NCBI RefSeq assembly: GCF_001661595.2
Contig: NZ_LYPF02000027.1
Span: forward strand, 1 to 64,000
From: Crocinitomix algicola
GTDB taxonomy: Bacteria; Bacteroidota; Bacteroidia; Flavobacteriales_D; Crocinitomicaceae
Length of the DNA stretch: 64,000 nucleotides
Direction of reading: 5' to 3'
Shown here: positions 9,163 to 18,340 of the stretch, in pieces
Position numbering within the stretch: the first letter of the stretch is position 1
How the letters are laid out: each line of letters starts with the position of its first letter
Translations under genes and position numbers: made by a program
The notes under the pieces: model-generated
The model's database searches: none
The model's input: the letters and a program-made list of their open reading frames with translations, nothing else
What the model was told of the DNA's origin: nothing

Positions 9163-9435
9163 TTAGTTTACTTTAGCAGAAAGATCTGCTCCAGCCTTGA
9201 ACTTAACAACGTTCTTAGCAGCAATTTTGATTTCTTTACCAGTTTGAGGATTTCTTCCTGTTCTAGCAGCTCTTTGAGAAATAGAGAAAGATCCAAATCC
9301 AACTAAAGAGATTTTATCTCCCTTTTTTAAAGCTGTTTCTGTAGCTGAGATGAAACCTTCTAATGCTCTTTTAGAATCTGCTTTTGATAATCCTGATTGT
9401 GATGCAATAGCATCTACTAATTCTGATTTGTTCAT
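9163..9435 (-). CDS. HU family DNA-binding protein
   Basis: This is a 90-aa nucleoid protein of the HU/IHF family that binds and bends DNA as a dimer. It opens with MNKSELVDAIASQSGLSK and has the conserved GFGSFS and the RTGRNPQTGKEI arm at about residues 46-64. The ATG at 9435 gives exactly the family length; the frame upstream to 9504 overlaps the promoter and was rejected. It has a strong promoter (9475-9504) and a strong terminator, as expected for an abundant protein. Confidence 0.95.
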   Translation of the reverse strand: MNKSELVDAIASQSGLSKADSKRALEGFISATETALKKGDKISLVGFGSFSISQRAARTGRNPQTGKEIKIAAKNVVKFKAGADLSAKVN

Positions 9436-9474
9436 AATCAATTTTGTTTTTATGGTTAAAAAATTAATGTCGAA

Positions 9475-9504
9475 CAAATATATCTGAAAATCCTTATCCT
9501 GCAA
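9475..9504 (-). promoter_or_regulatory. Promoter of the HU gene
   Basis: On the minus strand, TTG (9504-9502), 19 nt, then TATATTTG (9482-9475) is an ideal Bacteroidota -33/-7 promoter. The leader to the ATG is about 35 nt. The remaining gap up to 9795 is A/T-rich and shows no gene. Confidence 0.8.
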
Positions 9505-9795
9505 GGAATTCCGAAGAAAAATTCAAAAATTTGTTAATAAAATCGGCAAAATGTTGATAAGTGAGTCTGAAAACGCCTATTCACAAGGGTTTTAAGGGGT
9601 TTTGTATGGGTGGATTAGTTTTTTAAATCGAGGTATTGATTTGATTAAGGATTTTTATAACTCCTTAAATTAAAAGGAATATACACAAAATTAACAGAAT
9701 GTTTAAAAATTATGGTGGCTAGATTTTACTCAAATTGATTGATTAGTTTTTCGTCAATTTTTATCTGTTTTTAAAATCTTGTTTATAGGATTGAA

Positions 9796-10869
9796 TTAGT
9801 AGTTTTTATAATCAATCGGTAAAGTAAAACTCACGCTTACATAATTAGCGGCTTGAATTCCTGGTTTCCATTTAGGCATATCTCTAAACAAATCTTTAAG
9901 GTTTTCATATTGACAATCGGAGACTTCTCCTGCGGTTATATTAAATGAGGAAATGGTGCCATCCCTGTTTACGATAAACTTCACATAAACTTTATTTTTT
10001 ATTTCATCCTCACAATCATAGGCTAAGTTTTTTTCAATATAACTCGAAAAACCATCAATTCCTCCTGAGCTAAATTCTGGTTCACGTTCCCATGTGTCAA
10101 ACTTATCTTTTTGACCATTATTGAACAAGTAACCTTGAACAAAAGAACCGTCTTTAAATTTAAGCTTGCCTTCAACTTCATCATCATAATTGTATTTCGT
10201 CCAAGTGCCGTTCATTAACCCATTTTTTATCGGACCTTCTATATAATATTCATCGAAATAAATGGCTTGTATGCCTTTACCATCTTTAATTAGTTGTACA
10301 CCCTCTTCATCCCAAAGTTGATCGACTTTGACATACTGCTGTGGTAAGTCTACTACTGTACCGATATCGCATTTTTTTCCGTTTTCGTACCAAGAGTAGA
10401 CGGAATCAATATTGTTTGTTGTGTTATAGATGTACAAATCACTCAACTGGCCATTTTCATACCAGTACATTGTTGAGTCTATCTCTTTGTCCATGTCAAA
10501 CCGTTCATGAGCGCTTTTTTGTCCATTCTCATACCATTCAATATAATCACCATGGTATTTATTGTCGATAAAGGAAGACTCTTGCGCTTTGTTTCCGTTC
10601 GAATAATACCAAATAAACTTGCCTGTCATTATTTCATGAGAAGCATCTGCGTATTGCCCTTCCATTTGAAGAATACCTGACATGTAATAATCTCTAACCG
10701 GATATACACCCTCAACCGTTTCTCTAGAATAAATGCGATAAAAGGCAAGTTGATTAGAATAAGTGGTCTCATTCCAATCTACATCATAATATATTGTGTC
10801 CCATTCTTGCCCAAAAGAGACGGAATGGTTAAAAAGACAAATGAAAAATGCGAAACCCAAATAGTTCAT
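9796..10869 (-). CDS. Secreted MORN/YwqK-repeat protein with TonB-type C-terminal domain
   Basis: This exported protein (357 aa) has a signal peptide MNYLGFAFFICLF...SFGQ. Residues about 60-250 contain repeats of the type 'GKFIWYYSNGNK', 'GDYIEWYENGQKS', 'MYWYENGQLSD', which match YwqK/MORN-like beta-hairpin repeats (named 'YwqK family antitoxin' in databases). The last 90 residues (VYVKFIVNRDGTISSFNI...PKWKPGIQAANYVSVSFTLPI) match the TonB C-terminal fold. The combination is common in Bacteroidota periplasmic proteins of unknown role. The start at 10869 was preferred to 10905 because it places the signal peptide at the N-terminus. Confidence 0.75.
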   Translation of the reverse strand: MNYLGFAFFICLFNHSVSFGQEWDTIYYDVDWNETTYSNQLAFYRIYSRETVEGVYPVRDYYMSGILQMEGQYADASHEIMTGKFIWYYSNGNKAQESSFIDNKYHGDYIEWYENGQKSAHERFDMDKEIDSTMYWYENGQLSDLYIYNTTNNIDSVYSWYENGKKCDIGTVVDLPQQYVKVDQLWDEEGVQLIKDGKGIQAIYFDEYYIEGPIKNGLMNGTWTKYNYDDEVEGKLKFKDGSFVQGYLFNNGQKDKFDTWEREPEFSSGGIDGFSSYIEKNLAYDCEDEIKNKVYVKFIVNRDGTISSFNITAGEVSDCQYENLKDLFRDMPKWKPGIQAANYVSVSFTLPIDYKNY

Positions 10870-10953
10870 GCTAATAATATCGAAGGGACAAGATAATAAA
10901 TTCATAAATATATTACCCTAATAATCTAAATTTGATGAATTTTTAAATAGACT

Positions 10954-11376
10954 TCACTCTTCAAAAACAAATTCCCATTTAATTCCATCCAGGTCTTTAA
11001 AGAAAATAGCGTAATAAGATTCACCATGTTGAGGGTAGTATTGAGGTGGGATTATGTCCTTAGCTATTATTGATTTCAGTTTTAAGTAAAAATTATCAAC
11101 TTCTATTTTAGTACTAGCTTTAAAAGCTATATGATGCACAGCACCTGGTTTTCTTCGATGGATTTCTTCATTTTCGAATTCTTTTCTTGGAGAATTAAAG
11201 CCAATGATAAAATCGTCACAATTATATTCGATTACCTCAAACGCATGTTCCGGCACATGGCCCTTAGACTTATTTTTGAGATTAAAACCCAGTAGCGGGA
11301 ATACCTGATCAAAAAACAACTCTGTTGATTCGAGGTTTTTTACGGTAATTTGGATATGGTCTATTTTTGGTTTCAT
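10954..11376 (-). CDS. VOC-superfamily (glyoxalase/dioxygenase-like) protein
   Basis: This 140-aa protein has the paired beta-alpha-beta-beta-beta modules of the vicinal oxygen chelate fold: MKPKIDHIQITVKNLESTELFF at the start, AVHHIAFKA in the middle and a final YYAIFFKDLDGIKWEFV. His7, His in HHIAF and the final Glu are the usual metal ligands of the family. Substrate cannot be told; relatives include lactoylglutathione lyases and fosfomycin-type resistance proteins. It stands alone. Confidence 0.78.
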   Translation of the reverse strand: MKPKIDHIQITVKNLESTELFFDQVFPLLGFNLKNKSKGHVPEHAFEVIEYNCDDFIIGFNSPRKEFENEEIHRRKPGAVHHIAFKASTKIEVDNFYLKLKSIIAKDIIPPQYYPQHGESYYAIFFKDLDGIKWEFVFEE

Positions 11377-11551
11377 GTAGGATGTAAATTTCACTTATTA
11401 AACGGTGATAACTATTTATTCAAGTTTTTTTTAAAAAAAGTTATGAACAATTTAAAAAAAAATCTTTGGTGATATTCTACGATCTATACGTTTTAGGTTT
11501 TTTTAGGAGTTAAGATTACAATAAATCGACGTTAATTTCACCTGATATTTG

Positions 11552-11581
11552 TTGAAACATATTGTTAATTTTGTATATTTA
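11552..11581 (+). promoter_or_regulatory. Promoter of the large T9SS cargo gene
   Basis: TTG at 11552-11554, 19 nt, then TATATTTA at 11574-11581 matches the Bacteroidota -33/-7 promoter with ideal spacing, 31 bp before the ATG at 11613. Confidence 0.7.
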
Positions 11582-11612
11582 GCCTGAAATAAATGTTAAA
11601 AACTACACAGTT

Positions 11613-14093
11613 ATGAAGAAGATTTACATTGGGTTAGCAGCCTTGCTAACCGGATTAACTGGAATCAGTCAGGTCGTGTACAGCGAAGACTTTAATGATT
11701 CCGATGGAGGATGGACTGAAGAGTCAGGATTAGACTGGGCTTGGGGAGCACCAGTAGGAGCAACTATTAATTACGATGGTGATGCTTGTGGCGAAAATGC
11801 ATGGGTAACTAACTTATCTGGCGACTATTCAAACAGTGCAAATGCAATTATTGAGTCACCAACAATTGATTGTAGTGGATTATTAGACGATCCATACGTA
11901 GAGTTCAGCTTAAACTATATAACAGAAAGTTGTTGTGATGAAGGTTGGATGGAGTTCTCTTTAGATGACGGAGATACATGGGTAAAATTGACTGATGGTG
12001 GAGAAGCAATCGGTTGGTATAATGACATGTCCAACCAATGGTGGGATGGAGAAGGAGACGGATGGTCTTTTGTTTCGAATAGAATACCTGGTGCTGCAGG
12101 TGTTGCAACAGTAAAGCTTCGTTTTGTTTTCACTTCAGATGGAAGTGTTACGCGTGAAGGATTTGGATTCGATAATATCGTGGTTGCTTCGGAAATCGCA
12201 AGTGTCTCAATGATTGGGGTTACAAATATTGAGTCAGGATTACCATTGACTGATAGCGAGAATATCGAGATTCAATTAACAAACAATACGGCAAATGATA
12301 TCCTTGATTTATCGGTATGTTATGTTTTAGACGGAGGTGCTGCTGTTTGTGAAACAATCGGAGTTGTTACGCCAGGTTTGAATACCTATACTTTTACAGC
12401 AACTGAAGATTTTTCTGAAACTGGGGAATATGAAATAGTGGCTTATACTGATGCACTTGAAACAGATTATTATCACTGTGATGATACATCAGTAACTAAT
12501 GCCGTGTTAATATTACCTATTAGTGAATTTCCTTTCGTAGAAGATTTTGAAGGAGCGACTGCATTCACGGGTTCAGGAACTTGGGAAATAGGAGCGCCTT
12601 TAGAAGGAAACCCTTTCTTTAATAACCTTGCTTGTGAGGGGGCTACTGTATTAGGAACAACAATTGCGGGTAATTACCCGAACAGTGCATTTGATTTTGC
12701 ATATTCTCCTTATTTTGATTTTTCAGGATTAGCTGAAGATCCATATGTCTTAATGGATATTTATCGTGAAACGGAAAGTTGTTGTGATGAATCTTATATT
12801 GAATATACACTAGATGATGGAGTTTCATGGTCTAGATTCGGAGCTTCCGGTTCAGGTTTAAACTGGTATAATGACGGAAGTAATCAATGGTGGGACGGAA
12901 CTAATGATGGATGGGAATATGCTTATCACCAAGCTACAGGATTAGCTGGAGAATCAAGTGTTAGATTTAGATTTGTTTTCTCATCTGACGGAAGTGTAAC
13001 AAGACCAGGTATTGCAATCGATAACTTCACCATTCAAACAGAGGAGCCAATTGTTGTAGATGGTGTTCCTACAGGTGTTACCATGTCTAATGACTTCACT
13101 GTTTGTGGATTTACAACTTCTGATTATTTAATTGGAGAGTTCGAAATTTTAGGTGTTGATACATTATTTGGGTATACAGTTTGTTATGATTTAGGTGACG
13201 GACTTGTATGTGAAGAATTCCCAGAAGATACATTATTACCTGGTACTTATTTCCATACATTTGAAGGACCTATTGATTTATCAGGCGAATTATCGTATGA
13301 CGTATTGTTGTCGATCACTTCAGATTCTGACTACAGAGATTGTGGTGGAAAGGTATTTACAATGACCACTGAAATTTTAGGAATGTCAAGCGAAGCTACT
13401 ATCACTGATATTACTTGTAACGGTGAAGCAGACGGACAAATATTTGTTAATCCAGTTAACGGAGAAGGTGGATACGAAGTGAATTGGGAGTCTGGTGATG
13501 TAGGTTTCTTATTAAATGACTTAACTGCAGGTTACCATGTTTATACTATTACAGATGCAAACGGTTGTACTTTCACAGATTCTGCTGAAGTAGTTGAGCC
13601 AGATGCATTGGTATTAGATGTTGAAATTTCACATGATTATGAAGGTGGAGTTGGAGCAATTGACTTAACAGTAACAGGTGGAACAGAGCCTTATACTTTC
13701 GATTGGGACAATGATGGAACAGGAGATTATGATGCAGAAGATATCGAAGGGTTAGAGCCAGGAACATATACTGTGGTTGTAACAGATGCTAATGGATGTA
13801 CAGAAGAAATTATGGTTAACGTGTTAAATACAGCGAGTATTGAAGAAACTACATTCGCAGGATTGAACGTTTATCCTAATCCTACTAATGGAGCATTCCA
13901 AATTGCGTTACAAGACGTTTCTAACAGTACATTTAATGTGACAATTTTCAATATTTTAGGAGAAGTAGTTTTAGCTCAAGAGCTTGTAAACGCTACTACT
14001 TCAATTGAAGCTGGCGTATTAGAGTCTGGTGTTTATTTAGTAGAAATAGCTACTGAAGGACAAACTAAAACTGTACGTTTAGTTGTTCAATAG
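11613..14093 (+). CDS. T9SS-secreted multidomain surface protein with SprB repeats
   Basis: This 826-aa secreted protein has a signal peptide ending near GISQ. Two homologous beta-sandwich modules (about 25-190 and 305-480) share TESCCDE, a 'SLDDGDTW/TLDDGVSW' turn and SNQWWDG; they resemble MAM/jelly-roll ligand-binding domains. After a linker come two SprB-type repeats (DITCNGEADG... and LTVTGGTEPYTFDWDNDGTG...TVVVTDANGC, about 595-735). The last 75 residues (LNVYPNPTNG...GVYLVEIATEG) are a type A T9SS sorting domain, removed on export to the cell surface. It has its own promoter and terminator. Function is probably adhesion or binding; no catalytic motif was seen. Confidence 0.85.
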   Translation: MKKIYIGLAALLTGLTGISQVVYSEDFNDSDGGWTEESGLDWAWGAPVGATINYDGDACGENAWVTNLSGDYSNSANAIIESPTIDCSGLLDDPYVEFSLNYITESCCDEGWMEFSLDDGDTWVKLTDGGEAIGWYNDMSNQWWDGEGDGWSFVSNRIPGAAGVATVKLRFVFTSDGSVTREGFGFDNIVVASEIASVSMIGVTNIESGLPLTDSENIEIQLTNNTANDILDLSVCYVLDGGAAVCETIGVVTPGLNTYTFTATEDFSETGEYEIVAYTDALETDYYHCDDTSVTNAVLILPISEFPFVEDFEGATAFTGSGTWEIGAPLEGNPFFNNLACEGATVLGTTIAGNYPNSAFDFAYSPYFDFSGLAEDPYVLMDIYRETESCCDESYIEYTLDDGVSWSRFGASGSGLNWYNDGSNQWWDGTNDGWEYAYHQATGLAGESSVRFRFVFSSDGSVTRPGIAIDNFTIQTEEPIVVDGVPTGVTMSNDFTVCGFTTSDYLIGEFEILGVDTLFGYTVCYDLGDGLVCEEFPEDTLLPGTYFHTFEGPIDLSGELSYDVLLSITSDSDYRDCGGKVFTMTTEILGMSSEATITDITCNGEADGQIFVNPVNGEGGYEVNWESGDVGFLLNDLTAGYHVYTITDANGCTFTDSAEVVEPDALVLDVEISHDYEGGVGAIDLTVTGGTEPYTFDWDNDGTGDYDAEDIEGLEPGTYTVVVTDANGCTEEIMVNVLNTASIEETTFAGLNVYPNPTNGAFQIALQDVSNSTFNVTIFNILGEVVLAQELVNATTSIEAGVLESGVYLVEIATEGQTKTVRLVVQ

Positions 14094-14114
14094 ACATAAT
14101 AAAACGAATAAAAG

Positions 14115-14148
14115 AAATGGCGGCAAATTTTTGTCGCCATTTTTTTTT
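14115..14148 (+). terminator. Rho-independent terminator
   Basis: Arms aaatggcg (14115-14122) and cgccattt (14135-14142), followed by a T run, lie 22 bp past the T9SS gene stop. They separate it from the bestrophin-like gene. Confidence 0.9.
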
Positions 14149-14186
14149 CTCTATGTTTGTCAATGTCAACTAACTAAACAGGTGTA

Positions 14187-15248
14187 ATGTATACGCAACG
14201 ACGATATCCCCTTAAAAAAGTATTAATTTGGACCAAAAGGGAAACAATTTTCTTTTTTGCACTAGTAACCATTGCTACAGTCTTGTATGAAGTTTTAAAT
14301 CTAAAATGGATGCAATTACCTTTTACGCCAGTTGGCTTAATAGGAACAGCGGTTGCATTTATGGTTGGATTTCAAAATAATGCTGCATACGCCCGGATAT
14401 GGGAAGCGCGTAAAATATGGGGTGGAATAGTTAATGTGTCGAGAACATTTATTATCACCGTTCGTGATAGCTTCCATCTTCATCACAAAAATGCAAATCA
14501 TTTGGAGCGGGAAGAATTGCAAATAATTACGCATCGTCATATAGCTTGGTTAACCGCTTTGAGATATGCTATGCGATCAAAAAAATCGTGGGAAACGACT
14601 TATGAAAAACTCCAAGACCTTGAGGTTTTTAATTATAATGTTCCCGAAAATGTGACAAGTTTGGAGGATGAACTAGAAGGGTATTTATCCACTGAAGAAT
14701 TAGCCTATGTTTTGACAAAGGATAATAAACCAAATGCCATAATCGGTTTGCAGTCACAGCACCTTCGCCGATTATGTGATGAAGATAAGATCTGGGATTT
14801 TTCTTTACTTAAACTACAACGTTTTTTGGAAGAAATGACGGCACTTCAAGGGAAATCGGAACGAATTAAAAATTTTCCTTACCCAAAGCAGTATGGCAGT
14901 ATTGGTTATCATTTTGTCCATATTTTTATGTGGCTGTTGCCGCTCGCAATTATCCCACATTTTCATGAAATAGGAAATGATTTGATGAAGGTTTATAAAG
15001 ATTCTTATTCATTCATAGGTGAATATTTTATCTGGGTGAATATTCCGTTTACCGTGATCGTTATTTGGGTATTTAATACAATGCTTAGAATTGGATTGGC
15101 TGGAGAAAACCCATTTGAAGGATCTCCAAATGACGTTCCCATATCAAATATTTCTAGAGGAATAACGCGAGACATTCTTCAATTGATAGATGAGGATGAG
15201 AATAATATTCCTCAACAATTTGAAAATCCTAATCACATTCAAATGTAA
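14187..15248 (+). CDS. Bestrophin-like ion channel family protein
   Basis: This inner-membrane protein (353 aa) of the bacterial bestrophin-like family (COG3781) is related to chloride or cation channels that assemble as pentamers. Membrane helices lie near residues 20-60 and 245-305. The family block GFQNNAAYARIWEARKIWGG near 68-87 and GENPFEGSPNDVPISNISR near 312-330 (the Ca-clasp-like acidic cluster of the family) are clear. Ion preference is not known. It ends at 15248 and converges with the SRPBCC gene, whose stop is adjacent at 15249. Confidence 0.85.
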   Translation: MYTQRRYPLKKVLIWTKRETIFFFALVTIATVLYEVLNLKWMQLPFTPVGLIGTAVAFMVGFQNNAAYARIWEARKIWGGIVNVSRTFIITVRDSFHLHHKNANHLEREELQIITHRHIAWLTALRYAMRSKKSWETTYEKLQDLEVFNYNVPENVTSLEDELEGYLSTEELAYVLTKDNKPNAIIGLQSQHLRRLCDEDKIWDFSLLKLQRFLEEMTALQGKSERIKNFPYPKQYGSIGYHFVHIFMWLLPLAIIPHFHEIGNDLMKVYKDSYSFIGEYFIWVNIPFTVIVIWVFNTMLRIGLAGENPFEGSPNDVPISNISRGITRDILQLIDEDENNIPQQFENPNHIQM

Positions 15249-15674
15249 TTAAAGGTTAGATTCGACTCTTTCTTTTAATGCCTTGTTCATATTGTTAAAA
15301 CCATCTTTAATTTCCGTCAATAAGTTTTTTTTGAAAAGAAACACAAGTATGCCTGAGAAATCTTCACCATGAATAAAAGTTGTAGTACCATTTGCTTCAG
15401 GAATTAGTTGGAAATAATGACGGCCATCAAATAAACCTTTAATAAATAACTTTCCTTTCCAAGTTAAATTTTCTAATGGATCAAACCTTTCAACCTTTGG
15501 TTTAAAATTCATTCCTGGTAATTTGACAAATATGTGTTGATTAACAATTACTTTTCCTTCCAGCTTTGAAATGAAAGGGTTCCAGTCTGGATAGGATTTA
15601 AAATCTGAGAAAACCTTCCAAACTTGTTCCGGCTGCGCATTAATGTTAATTTTTGTTTCAATCGAGAGTTTCAT
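15249..15674 (-). CDS. SRPBCC-domain protein (polyketide cyclase/START-like)
   Basis: This 141-aa protein with a helix-grip fold starts TKININAQPEQVWKVFSDFKSYPDWNPFI, the standard opening of the SRPBCC/polyketide-cyclase family that binds hydrophobic ligands in a deep cavity. GEDFSGILVF precedes the long C-terminal helix. Ligand is unknown. It lies 48 bp downstream of a Crp/Fnr regulator on the same strand, so the regulator may control it. Confidence 0.82.
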   Translation of the reverse strand: MKLSIETKININAQPEQVWKVFSDFKSYPDWNPFISKLEGKVIVNQHIFVKLPGMNFKPKVERFDPLENLTWKGKLFIKGLFDGRHYFQLIPEANGTTTFIHGEDFSGILVFLFKKNLLTEIKDGFNNMNKALKERVESNL

Positions 15675-15722
15675 AATTCTTTTTCTACAAAGATTCCCTC
15701 TTTTCGAATAGGTTGACTTGAT

Positions 15723-16295
15723 TTAAATCAAGTTTTGTTTTTTTCTTATTCTGCTTAATGTTTCAGGAGTCATACCCAACATTGATGCAATATAATGAAG
15801 GGGTACTTGATTAAACATTTCCTTATTCTCGTTAAAAAATTGATTGTAACGTTCTTCAGCACTTAAAGATAAATGATTAAAAACTCTGTTTTCTAGCGTT
15901 AAAAAACATCCCGCAATGAACTTTTTTTCGATTTCATGCCAGTCAGGTAATTGATCAATAAGTTTTGCGTAATTTTTTTTGTCTATTGAATACAGTTGAC
16001 ATGATGTGAGTGACTCCATGTTCCATTGTGCTCGTGTATCAAACATAAAACTTGAGAGGTCGGTTATAAAATAACCTTTGCTTGAAATCCATTGCGTTGT
16101 TTCACGGTCATTTCGTTCCAAGAAAATCCGGATAAATCCATCACGAACAAAACTCATTTTATTACAGAATTGCCCTGGTTTTAAAATCGATTTTCCTTTT
16201 TCTATAGTTTCCTCATAGAAATATTGAGTGACAAGCTGCATTGAATCTTCTTTAATTCCAAAGTACAACTTTATATACTGTTCCAGATCATTCAT
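15723..16295 (-). CDS. Crp/Fnr-family transcriptional regulator
   Basis: This 190-aa regulator has an N-terminal cyclic-nucleotide-binding-type beta-roll (ILKPGQFCNKMSFVRDGFIRIF and STKGYFITDLSS-like segment, about 35-110) and a C-terminal helix-turn-helix (VPLHYIASMLGMTPETLSRIR, about 165-185). The Arg/Glu signature for cAMP is not evident, as is usual for Bacteroidota Crp-like proteins. The ATG at 16295 begins MNDLEQYIKLYFG, which fits the family; an upstream start to 16319 adds only eight hydrophobic residues. Confidence 0.85.
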   Translation of the reverse strand: MNDLEQYIKLYFGIKEDSMQLVTQYFYEETIEKGKSILKPGQFCNKMSFVRDGFIRIFLERNDRETTQWISSKGYFITDLSSFMFDTRAQWNMESLTSCQLYSIDKKNYAKLIDQLPDWHEIEKKFIAGCFLTLENRVFNHLSLSAEERYNQFFNENKEMFNQVPLHYIASMLGMTPETLSRIRKKQNLI

Positions 16296-16736
16296 TTTTA
16301 GTCGAAATAAAATTATCAAACTTAAGAATCCTTTTAAGAAAACGATTAATGCCCCATCAAATTAACGAATTTATATACACAGATTTTGCCAAGTTAACGA
16401 ATCAATACTATTGAATCAATTACGAAAAACAACAATGGAACAGCTCATTCACTAACTAACACAAAGATTATACGTGTAAGACTTTCAAGATTTAGCGTTA
16501 AAATACAGCGTTAAACAACTGACTTTTTGTTAACCGTTATAGCATCGCTACAATGTATAATAGCGTGTACTGAAGTATTTGAGAATTTGTTTTTGAAAGA
16601 GATTTTCAAAACATAGGTAGGACCGAATATAAATGATCAGACTCTTAACTTAGTCGAATATACATTGGTTTTAAGCAACCAACTCTATAATGCTGATGAG
16701 CTGTTTTAGAAGCGGTATAATGCGATAATCATTGGA
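16296..16736. other. 441-bp stretch without a gene
   Basis: No coding frame of family type was seen. It holds two 'agcgttaaa' direct repeats near 16494-16526 and several short A/T-rich palindromic runs, but no terminator, promoter pair or tRNA could be supported. It flanks an orphan AlbA_2-type gene and may mark an insertion site. Confidence 0.4.
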
Positions 16737-17771
16737 TTATATCTTCATTAATAAGTCAATCGTTTTTTGTTGAATATTTCGGTAAAGTGAATCAATATTT
16801 GATTCAAAAACGAATATGTTTAGTTCCTCAGAATCCTCTTGAATATTATACTGACTGTTCAGTTGAATTAATTCATAGAGTTTGTTTTTACGATTATTGA
16901 ATTGTTCAATCAGGTGCTCAACTGTTATAATTGAATGATTAATGAGTAAATATCGTTCCTCAAAATCCTTCACGTTAATCTGCTCTTGGTTATTAATTGA
17001 CTTGATGATTTTATCATATTGTACAAAGGACATTTCATTGCGAGAAGCAGAAACTATGACTTTTTGAACACGATATTTATGTTTTTCGGCCATGTTTTCT
17101 TTGACTCCAAGAATTTGTGACGTACAAAATTCTCCAATATCTCGAAGTAAATACTTTTTCGATAGCTCCAACAAATCTGTAAGAATTATAGAGAGTTTTT
17201 CTTCATTTTTAGTAAGGCGAAGAATGATTTCATTTACTTTGTCACTGAGCGTTTCATTTACTGATCCTGGGAGTGATTTCAACCATTCATTAATTCTGAT
17301 GACATCACTGCCACAAGCCTTTACTTTATTTTTTCCACTTCTATAATAAACTTTTGCACGCGCAAGTCCTTTTAAATGAATTCGAGAAGTAAGAGGTGCC
17401 TCATATTTGTGAACGGGCAATTCTAAAACACCAAATCGTAGATTATTAAATTCAATTTCGTGGTAACTAAAAACGGGCCGTGGGAAAACTTTGTTTTTTA
17501 TCTTTTCTTGTAGTAACTCGTTTGTAACCTCATTTTCTATGCCAATAAGCTTTAAACTAGTTTCAGTTTTTTCTGCGACTCCGTATATGATGTAAGCTGT
17601 TTCATTACGAATTGTGTTCGCAAGACTTATAATGTCCTTTACCATTTTCGCAGTGTTCACAAAATGGCGATCATTCACAAAGTCATAAACATCTTTTTTA
17701 AAATGTAAGACGGAAGACTTAGGACTTTCAACAATTTCTAAAAACTTGTTTTTAGTCAACATTTCATTCAT
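16737..17771 (-). CDS. AlbA_2 (Schlafen-like) domain protein
   Basis: This 344-aa protein has an N-terminal AlbA_2/'divergent AAA_4' domain. Evidence is an acidic/hydrophobic start, VKDIISLANTIRN...AYIIYGV (about 45-65), VFPRPVFSYHEIEF, FGVLELPVHKYEAP and the terminal YYRSGKNKVKA (about 143-153). The family binds nucleic acid and often occurs in regulators or defence loci. The remaining 190 residues are helical and charged, with no recognised domain. No partner gene is present; flanks of 441 and 186 bp without genes on either side suggest an accessory insertion. Confidence 0.72.
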   Translation of the reverse strand: MNEMLTKNKFLEIVESPKSSVLHFKKDVYDFVNDRHFVNTAKMVKDIISLANTIRNETAYIIYGVAEKTETSLKLIGIENEVTNELLQEKIKNKVFPRPVFSYHEIEFNNLRFGVLELPVHKYEAPLTSRIHLKGLARAKVYYRSGKNKVKACGSDVIRINEWLKSLPGSVNETLSDKVNEIILRLTKNEEKLSIILTDLLELSKKYLLRDIGEFCTSQILGVKENMAEKHKYRVQKVIVSASRNEMSFVQYDKIIKSINNQEQINVKDFEERYLLINHSIITVEHLIEQFNNRKNKLYELIQLNSQYNIQEDSEELNIFVFESNIDSLYRNIQQKTIDLLMKI

Positions 17772-17957
17772 AAATTGGCTACGGGCTCAAATATAGTAGT
17801 TTTATACGAGGTATTTAATACGAGTTTTAAATCTATCTCTCAAAAAATGAAAGACTTGCTATACGAACGACAATAATTTAAAACGTAATTATGGATTGAG
17901 AAGAATTAACGGGATGGCAGAAATAGCAGTAGTTTAAACGATTTTTAATGGATGGTC

Positions 17958-18287
17958 TTACTCACTGGAAACATATTTAAGACCAATTACTGAGCCGATT
18001 AATGTCATTAAAAAAAAGATTCGCCAAAATGTTGCAGGTTCTTTAAAATACAAAATTCCAACAAGTACAGTACCAATTGCGCCAATTCCTGTCCATACGG
18101 CGTAGGCCGTTCCTATTGGTAGTGTTTGGGTGGCTTTAACCAGAAGGATCATGCTAATTGCGAGCGTCATTAAAAATCCAAAATACCAATATAAAGCGGT
18201 TCCTTCGTTTCCTTCTTTTGCTTTACCTAAACAAAATGCAAAAGCAACTTCAAACAACCCCGCGAGTATTAAAATAACCCAATTCAT
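17958..18287 (-). CDS. Small multidrug-resistance family protein, Gdx/SugE type
   Basis: This is a four-helix inner-membrane exporter (109 aa) of the SMR family. The essential Glu in GLFEV (residue 11) and the block GTAYAVWTGIGAIGTV (about 57-72) favour the Gdx/SugE branch, which exports guanidinium with proton exchange, over the EmrE branch. The ATG at 18287 aligns with known family starts; the frame upstream to 18296 would need a TTG. No guanidine riboswitch was recognised upstream. Confidence 0.85.
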   Translation of the reverse strand: MNWVILILAGLFEVAFAFCLGKAKEGNEGTALYWYFGFLMTLAISMILLVKATQTLPIGTAYAVWTGIGAIGTVLVGILYFKEPATFWRIFFLMTLIGSVIGLKYVSSE

Positions 18288-18340
18288 AATACTCAAAGAT
18301 ACCGTTAATCTTGATAATTGAGGTCATCGTACCAAAAGAT

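Noticed and set aside
10341-10571. Antisense frame inside the MORN/YwqK-repeat gene
   Set aside because: It is a shadow of repeated codons on the other strand with no signal or domain.
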